Positions 59,025-64,000 of a DNA stretch of 64,000 nucleotides are shown piece by piece. The DNA comes from Asaia platycodi JCM 25414 (GTDB lineage Bacteria; Pseudomonadota; Alphaproteobacteria; Acetobacterales; Acetobacteraceae), in assembly GCF_000614545.1 (NCBI RefSeq), contig NZ_BAKW01000018.1, positions 1 through 64,000 of the forward strand, written 5' to 3'. Made by a program: the position numbers and the translations under genes. Each line of letters begins with the position of its first letter. Within the stretch, counting starts at the first letter, position 1. The notes under the pieces are model-generated. The model saw only the letters and a list, made by a program, of their open reading frames with translations, had not been told where the DNA came from and made no database searches.

Positions 59025-59912
59025 ATGGCCAACGACGTCCGAAACATCCTCGTCCCGCTGAATGGCGCAGGCAATATCGATGCCGTTCTGCGCGTGGGGC
59101 TTCTTCATGCCCGGGCGTTCAACGCTCATCTCTCGACCGTGCTCGTCGGTGACGACCCGAACGAGATGGCGGCCCTGACAGGTGAAGGCCTGTCGAGTTC
59201 GATGATCCATGAAATGATGGAAGCCGCCGAGCACGAGGCCCATCGACGCATGTTGCAGGTGCGTTTGAAATTCGACGCCTTCATCAAGGAAAACGACATT
59301 GAGCCCAAACAGGGTTTTCTGGAAAACGATCCCCTTGCTCAGTCACGCCTGAGCGCTTCGCTGGAATTTCTGACAGGCTCCGAACATGAGGCCGTCACCT
59401 GGCGCGCCCGCCTGTCGGACATCACACTGATGCCGCATCTCGGCCCTAACGATAACGCCCGTGCGTCGGAGGTGCTGCACGCCGTGCTGTATGACAGTGG
59501 CTGCCCGCTGGTCATTGCGCCGCCCAGCCCCCCTGTGAGTTCTGGCAAGCGCATCTGTATCGCCTGGAACGGCACGGCAGAAGCGGCCTCTGCCCTGCGA
59601 GGCGCCATACCTTACGCGAGGCGTGCCGAGGCGGTGCAGATCCTGACAAGCGTCGATTATCATCGACGCGGCCCCGAGGCAGACACGGTGCAGGACTATC
59701 TCAAGCTGCACGGTGTCGATGCCGAAATTCGCGTTTTCAAGGGGATCGATCGCGATATCGGCGCCGGCATTCTCGCGGCCTGCGCCGATTTCGGTGCCGA
59801 TATGCTCACGATGGGGGCGTACTCGCATTCGCGCCTGCGTCAGATGATTCTGGGCGGAGCCACACGGCATGTTCTGGAACATGCCGAACTGACGGTACTC
59901 ATGAGCCGCTGA
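59025..59912 (+). CDS. Universal stress protein, tandem UspA domains
   Basis: A 295-residue cytoplasmic protein with two UspA-like folds, at about residues 5-165 and 175-292. The first has lost its nucleotide motif. The second has the ATP-binding G-2x-G-9x-G(S/T) element as MGAYSHSRLRQMILGGATRHV. Strand starts NILVPLNGAGN and RICIAWNGTAEAASAL are typical. Stress condition and ligand are not predictable. Intact; ATG 59025 has no strong ribosome binding site. Confidence 0.87.
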   Translation: MANDVRNILVPLNGAGNIDAVLRVGLLHARAFNAHLSTVLVGDDPNEMAALTGEGLSSSMIHEMMEAAEHEAHRRMLQVRLKFDAFIKENDIEPKQGFLENDPLAQSRLSASLEFLTGSEHEAVTWRARLSDITLMPHLGPNDNARASEVLHAVLYDSGCPLVIAPPSPPVSSGKRICIAWNGTAEAASALRGAIPYARRAEAVQILTSVDYHRRGPEADTVQDYLKLHGVDAEIRVFKGIDRDIGAGILAACADFGADMLTMGAYSHSRLRQMILGGATRHVLEHAELTVLMSR

Positions 59913-59979
59913 GCAGTTTTGCCATGCCGCGTCGGACATGCTACCGCCGCACCATGCGCGCTTTCCTCTCAGACGCCGA

Positions 59980-61938
59980 ATGAACCGCATCAACCTGAGG
60001 CGCGTGGCAGGTCGTTTCCTTCTCTCAGCGGCGCGCTTCTATGTCGGGCTGACGATGCGCACGATACGCTGGACGATTACAGGCGCGCCTGAATCTTTCC
60101 CCGCGCTGCTGCAAACGCCCGAACGTCCGGCAGATGGCTGTATCACTGCGGCATGGCACCGCACATTGCTGATGCTGCCGACCATGTGCCGGTGGGCTCA
60201 CAAGCAAAAACCCGACCTGCCTATCACGGTCATGATCAGCCGCAACCGCGACGGTCGCTTCATCAGCGACCTCATCGCCCCGTGGAATATCGCCAGCATC
60301 GAAGGATCGAGCGACCGCAACGGCAAGAACAAGGGCGGCAGCCGGGCGCTGCGCGAGGCCTTCATCGCGCTCCGTAACGGCGCGATTTTCATGATCACGC
60401 CGGACGGCCCGCGCGGACCTGCCGAGACAGTCCAGGCTGGTACAGAAACCTTGATGCGCCTCACCGGCAAGCCGCTCATTCCTATCGGCGGCGCCTGCAC
60501 GGGCTTTACCTTGCCTAGCTGGGACCGTTTGCGTGTGCCGCTTCCTTTCGGGCGCGGCTATCTGCTTTACGGTGCGCCCTGCACCTATCCTGTAACGGGC
60601 GATGAAATCGCTGCACGGCTGAAGACTCTCTCGACCCGAGCTGAAAACAGTCTTTCTTTAGGGCGCGCCACCCTCGCAGATCGTCTGTGGGCTGCGCTGG
60701 GCATGGCCCTGCTTCCGGCACTTCGAGCCATGTCACTGATACGCCTGCGGCGTGGCAAGGAACGGCTCGACCGCCTGCCTGAGAGACGCGGTCGCAGCGA
60801 GCTCGTCCGCCCTGGAGGCACACTGCTCTGGCTTCATGCTGCGAGCGTCGGTGAAACGCATTCGATCCTGCCTCTGATCGGTTCGCTGGCGGCGCGTCAC
60901 CCAACTCATCGCTTTCTGGTCACCACCGCCACGACCAGCGGCGCGGATATCATCGCCGCGTATCAACGTCACGCGGGGCCAGTAGCAGAAAGACTGATTC
61001 ACCAATTCATCCCTTACGACGTGCCACTCTGGACCAAACGCTTTCTTGACCATTGGCGCCCCTCGGCCCTGCTCCTGACTGACAGCGAACTCTGGCCGGG
61101 AATCATTTTGGCCTGCACGCGCCGCGCTATCCCTGTGGGCGTGCTCAATGGCCGCCTTTCCAGACGCTCCTGGCAACGCTGGCGGAAAATGAAGCGTTTC
61201 GCACCGCCGATTTTCAAGCGCCTCGATTTTGTCGCGGCACGCAGCGAAGAAGATGCCCGCCATTTCGCAACACTGGGGGCGCGCGATGTTATGTGTTTCG
61301 GCGACCTCAAGCAGAACGCCCCCCCTCCGGCAGTCGATCAGGAAGAGCTGGAGGCGCTTCGGGCCCATATCGCTGGCAGGCCGGTCTTTCTCGCTGCTTC
61401 GACCCATGAGGGCGAGGACGAGATCATCCTGCGCGCCGCCGCTCGGGCGCGCCGTAGCCTGCCGAACCTCTTGACCATCATCGCGCCAAGACATCCTGTG
61501 CGTTCAGGACAGATTGCCGCCCTTATCACCCCCGCACCGCCGCGCCGCGCGAAAGGGCAGAAACCATCAGAAAAAGATCATGTCTGGATTGCCGATACGC
61601 TTGGCGAACTCGGTCTGTTCTACAGTCTTGCTGATTGTGCTCTGATCGGCAACTCGCTCCTTTCTCCGGGTGGGGGGCACAACCCTTTCGAGCCTGTCAG
61701 GCTCGATGTCATCCTCGCGACAGGGCCATTCCATGACAATTTTCGCCCTGCCTTCGAGCAACTCAAGGGCTTCGTAAAGGCTATTAAAGGTGAAGAGGAT
61801 CTGGCTGAATGGATCGAAGCAGTGGTGAGTAATCCGACAACATGGCGTGACAGGGCTCGGCGGGCACAGGGGGCAATCGCCTCGCATGAGACGGCACCTG
61901 CTGCATTGCTCGACAGGATCGACGCGCTGTGCGTCTGA
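59980..61938 (+). CDS. waaA: DUF374 acyltransferase-like domain fused to Kdo transferase (WaaA)
   Basis: A 652-residue two-domain protein. Residues about 35-210 form DUF374, a lysophospholipid-acyltransferase-like domain: AAWHRTLLML, MISRNRDGRFISDLI, GSSDRNGKNKGG, TPDGPRGPAE. Residues about 225-650 form 3-deoxy-D-manno-octulosonic acid transferase, which adds Kdo to lipid IVA: LLWLHAASVGET, FIPYDVPLWTKRFLDHWRP, TDSELWPGIILAC, GVLNGRLSRRS, GDLKQN, ASTHEGEDE and GGGHNPFEP. No start codon lies near the junction (about 60660-60690), so the fusion seems genuine. lpxK follows with overlap. Confidence 0.9.
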   Translation: MNRINLRRVAGRFLLSAARFYVGLTMRTIRWTITGAPESFPALLQTPERPADGCITAAWHRTLLMLPTMCRWAHKQKPDLPITVMISRNRDGRFISDLIAPWNIASIEGSSDRNGKNKGGSRALREAFIALRNGAIFMITPDGPRGPAETVQAGTETLMRLTGKPLIPIGGACTGFTLPSWDRLRVPLPFGRGYLLYGAPCTYPVTGDEIAARLKTLSTRAENSLSLGRATLADRLWAALGMALLPALRAMSLIRLRRGKERLDRLPERRGRSELVRPGGTLLWLHAASVGETHSILPLIGSLAARHPTHRFLVTTATTSGADIIAAYQRHAGPVAERLIHQFIPYDVPLWTKRFLDHWRPSALLLTDSELWPGIILACTRRAIPVGVLNGRLSRRSWQRWRKMKRFAPPIFKRLDFVAARSEEDARHFATLGARDVMCFGDLKQNAPPPAVDQEELEALRAHIAGRPVFLAASTHEGEDEIILRAAARARRSLPNLLTIIAPRHPVRSGQIAALITPAPPRRAKGQKPSEKDHVWIADTLGELGLFYSLADCALIGNSLLSPGGGHNPFEPVRLDVILATGPFHDNFRPAFEQLKGFVKAIKGEEDLAEWIEAVVSNPTTWRDRARRAQGAIASHETAPAALLDRIDALCV

Positions 61939-62921
61939 AATTCGGCCCTCCGGCGTTCTGGAAAGAGCAGACTCCCGGCTGGCAGGCCAAAGCCCTCCTG
62001 CCTGCTTCCTGGGTCCTTAGCGCTTTGACGCGCTTTCGTGCCCTGAGCGCGTCGCCTGCCATCTCCCCCCTGCCCGTGTTGTGCTGCGGCAATCTGAGCG
62101 TTGGTGGCACGGGCAAGACCATTCTCGTGCGTGACCTCGCCCGCCGCCTCGAAATGCGTGGCGAAAAGCCTCACATATTGAGTCGCGGCTATGGCGGGCG
62201 GCTGCAGGGACCGTTGCGTGTTGACACCGCCAATCACACGGCGCGTGACGTGGGCGATGAACCATTCATGCTCGCCCAGCAATTTCCGGTCTGGATCGGC
62301 GCCAACCGGGCAGAAACGGCGCGCCTTGCGACTGAAGCCGGCGCCACTTGCCTGGTCATGGATGACGGCCTGCAGAATCTCACGCTGCGCCAGACGCTCC
62401 GACTGATCACGATCGATGGCGGCACAGGTCTGGGTAATGGGCGCACTCTGCCTGCCGGACCGCTCCGTGAACCGGCCTCCAAGGGTATGGAGCGCGCGGA
62501 TGCGGTCGTGCTGATCGGGCGCGACGACACGGCGCTCGCGACACGCCTGCCCCCTCATCTGCCATGCCTTGCTGCAAAGCTCATCCCATCCGCTGCGATC
62601 AGGCGATTACAGGGCAAGCAGATCATTGCTTTCGCAGGCATCGGGCGCCCGACCAAGTTTTTCGACATGCTCGCCGATGCAGGGGCTGCCCCGATGCGCA
62701 GGATCGCCTTCGACGATCACCATGATTACAGTGAGCGCGATTGTCGACGCCTGTCAGTCCTCTCGCATCAGCCCGGTGCTGCTCTGGTGACGACAAGAAA
62801 AGACTGGGTCAAATTGCCCGACTGGCTGCGTGGCGATGTAGTGGTGATCGATGTAGAACTGCTCTGGGCCGATCCCGGAGCGCCAGAGAGGCTGCTGGAC
62901 CTGCTGATGGCGAATGTGTAG
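61929..62921 (+). CDS. lpxK: Tetraacyldisaccharide 4'-kinase
   Basis: Phosphorylates the 4' position of the lipid A disaccharide at the inner membrane. Walker A in CCGNLSVGGTGKT near residue 58, ILSRGYGGRL, DVGDEPFMLAQ and the Walker B-like MDDGLQN. Late motifs AFAGIGRPTKFFD and FDDHHDYSERD. 330 residues, intact. Starts 10 bases inside the waaA fusion gene, and the acyltransferase gene follows after 9 bases, forming one Kdo-lipid A unit. Confidence 0.95.
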   Translation: MRLKFGPPAFWKEQTPGWQAKALLPASWVLSALTRFRALSASPAISPLPVLCCGNLSVGGTGKTILVRDLARRLEMRGEKPHILSRGYGGRLQGPLRVDTANHTARDVGDEPFMLAQQFPVWIGANRAETARLATEAGATCLVMDDGLQNLTLRQTLRLITIDGGTGLGNGRTLPAGPLREPASKGMERADAVVLIGRDDTALATRLPPHLPCLAAKLIPSAAIRRLQGKQIIAFAGIGRPTKFFDMLADAGAAPMRRIAFDDHHDYSERDCRRLSVLSHQPGAALVTTRKDWVKLPDWLRGDVVVIDVELLWADPGAPERLLDLLMANV

Positions 62922-62930
62922 AGCCGCCTG

Positions 62931-63853
62931 ATGAGCGAGAAACCTGTCGTTACCCTGCTGCACCGCGCCGAATATGTCGTGGCGCGCATTTTTCTGGCTG
63001 GACTTTCCTGCCTCAATCCGACCACTGCCTCCAATCTCGGTGGCTGGGTGGCTCGAAAAATCGGTCCTCGCCTGCCGGTATCGCGCCTGGCCGACGCCAA
63101 TATAGCCCTTGCCATGCCGAAGATACTTCCGGCTGAACGCGCACAAATCATCATTGATGTCTGGGATAATCTCGGTCGCACTGTCGCTGAATTTCCGCAT
63201 CTCGCCCATCTCAGGCAGGATACGACAACAGGACCAGGCTGGAGCATCACCAACGCCCATATCCTTGAAGAAATGGTGGCGACGAAGAAGCCGGTCATCT
63301 TTTTTTCGGGTCATATCGGCAACTGGGAGATGCTTCCTCCTCTCGTGGCACGCCATGGCCTGCCCTTTGCCTCTTTTTATCGCGCTGCGGGCAACCCCCT
63401 GATCGACAGCTGATTATCGGCCTGCGCTCGAAAGCCATGGGCTGCGACGCACCTATGTTCGCAAAAGGCTCCAAAGGCGCGAGGCTTGCGCTCCGCCATC
63501 TCGCGCAAGGTGGGCATCTGGGGATTCTTGGCGACCAGAAAATGAATGACGGCATAGAGTGCCGGTTTTTCAATCTGCCTGCCATGACCGCCTCGGCTGC
63601 GGCAACTTTCGCGGTGAAGTATGACTGCCCTATCGTAACCGGGCGAATCATCCGGCTAGGCCCTGCACGGCTCCATCTGGAGGTAGGACCGGTGCTGCTG
63701 CCAGATCAAGCAGCGTCCCGACAATATGAGATTGGTTCGCTGACACAGCAACTGAATGATCGGCTCGAAAACTGGATAAGGGAAATACCCGGATGCTGGC
63801 TCTGGCTGCATAGACGGTGGCCCAAAGAACTCTATGCGAGAAAACCACGTTAA
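62931..63853 (+). CDS. LpxL/HtrB-type lipid A acyltransferase, frameshifted
   Basis: Adds a secondary acyl chain to Kdo-lipid A, or a related lysophospholipid acyl step. Hydrophobic N-terminal segment; catalytic HX4E in FFSGHIGNWEML; NPLID near residue 160, then GDQKMNDGIECRFFN, WIREIPGCWLWLHRRW near the C-terminus. One lost base near 63405-63408 splits it; joined length about 307 residues, typical for LpxL. Placed directly after lpxK, which supports the lipid A role. Which acyl group is used is not predictable. Confidence 0.88.
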
Positions 63854-64000
63854 CCCGAAGCAACCTCACATCCATGAGTGTCACTCGCGCTGTTAACGAC
63901 ACTCGCGGATAATAAAAATAGATTTCAATGCAGTAAGTTTTCTCGAATTCGAGCCAATCTGGCAAAAGGTCCAGTATTGGTTTCGATTACCAAATTTACG

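Noticed and set aside
1..64000. CRISPR arrays, insertion sequences, prophage or defence genes
   Set aside because: No regularly spaced direct repeats and no transposase, integrase, capsid or nuclease-effector genes were seen on either strand.

Overview
The window looks like chromosomal, core-genome DNA from an alphaproteobacterium, most probably an acetic acid bacterium (Acetobacteraceae, Asaia/Gluconobacter-like). The reasons are the moderately high GC, the gene content and order (xseB-ispA-dxs-tlyA-rlmN, miaB-phoH-ybeY-corC, tamA-tamB, waaA-lpxK-lpxL), short Ppx and long Smc types, and a GltA of the AarA kind. This placement comes from protein resemblance only. I see no prophage, insertion sequence, CRISPR array, plasmid gene or defence island.

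Layout. 0.2-4.5 kb: a TonB-dependent receptor, an AT-rich spacer, a DUF2167 membrane protein and tRNA-Gln(CTG). 4.5-15.5 kb: ppx, rlmE, a ROK sugar kinase, tusA-like, then the isoprenoid and RNA-modification run xseB-ispA-dxs-tlyA-rlmN, argG, an FKBP lipoprotein and a lipoprotein cytochrome c. 15.5-23.2 kb: tdk, trpS, yjbQ, a secreted beta-helix protein, the formaldehyde operon frmA-fghA coupled to a periplasmic RNase T2, a bestrophin-like channel and carD. 23.2-26.6 kb: a glucose-dehydrogenase-like SDR, a stand-alone receiver protein, a TPR glycosyltransferase and a P-loop kinase. 26.6-33 kb: tamA-tamB. 33-43.8 kb: plsC, miaB-phoH-ybeY-corC, a DsbA-like protein and smc. 43.8-51.5 kb: a metallophosphatase, chorismate mutase, a SixA-like phosphatase, gltA, a small gene behind a Fur-box-like site, pyrE, murI, a polyprenyl diphosphate synthase, a TrmN6-like methyltransferase and a decayed SDR pseudogene. 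51.7-55.5 kb: nrdA and nrdB with a YbaY/META periplasmic protein between them. 55.6-64 kb: osmC, fabI-aroC, pdxH, a universal stress protein, and a lipid A/Kdo block with a DUF374-WaaA fusion, lpxK and lpxL.

The genes serve isoprenoid/quinone supply (dxs, ispA, polyprenyl synthase), outer-membrane building (TamAB, WaaA, LpxK, LpxL, PlsC, FabI), tRNA/rRNA modification and ribosome maturation (RlmE, TlyA, RlmN, MiaB, YbeY), nucleotide supply (NrdAB, PyrE, Tdk) and aromatic amino acids (AroC, chorismate mutase).

The most striking property is technical. About 20 genes, many of them normally essential (ispA, smc, aroC, polyprenyl synthase, lpxL), are broken by about 34 one- or two-base shifts, often in short homopolymers, while the neighbouring frame carries the missing conserved part. 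This points to an error-rich draft assembly rather than pseudogenisation. I therefore annotate these loci as whole genes, with the estimated position of each shift. I found no convincing undescribed system; the best biological leads are listed as findings.
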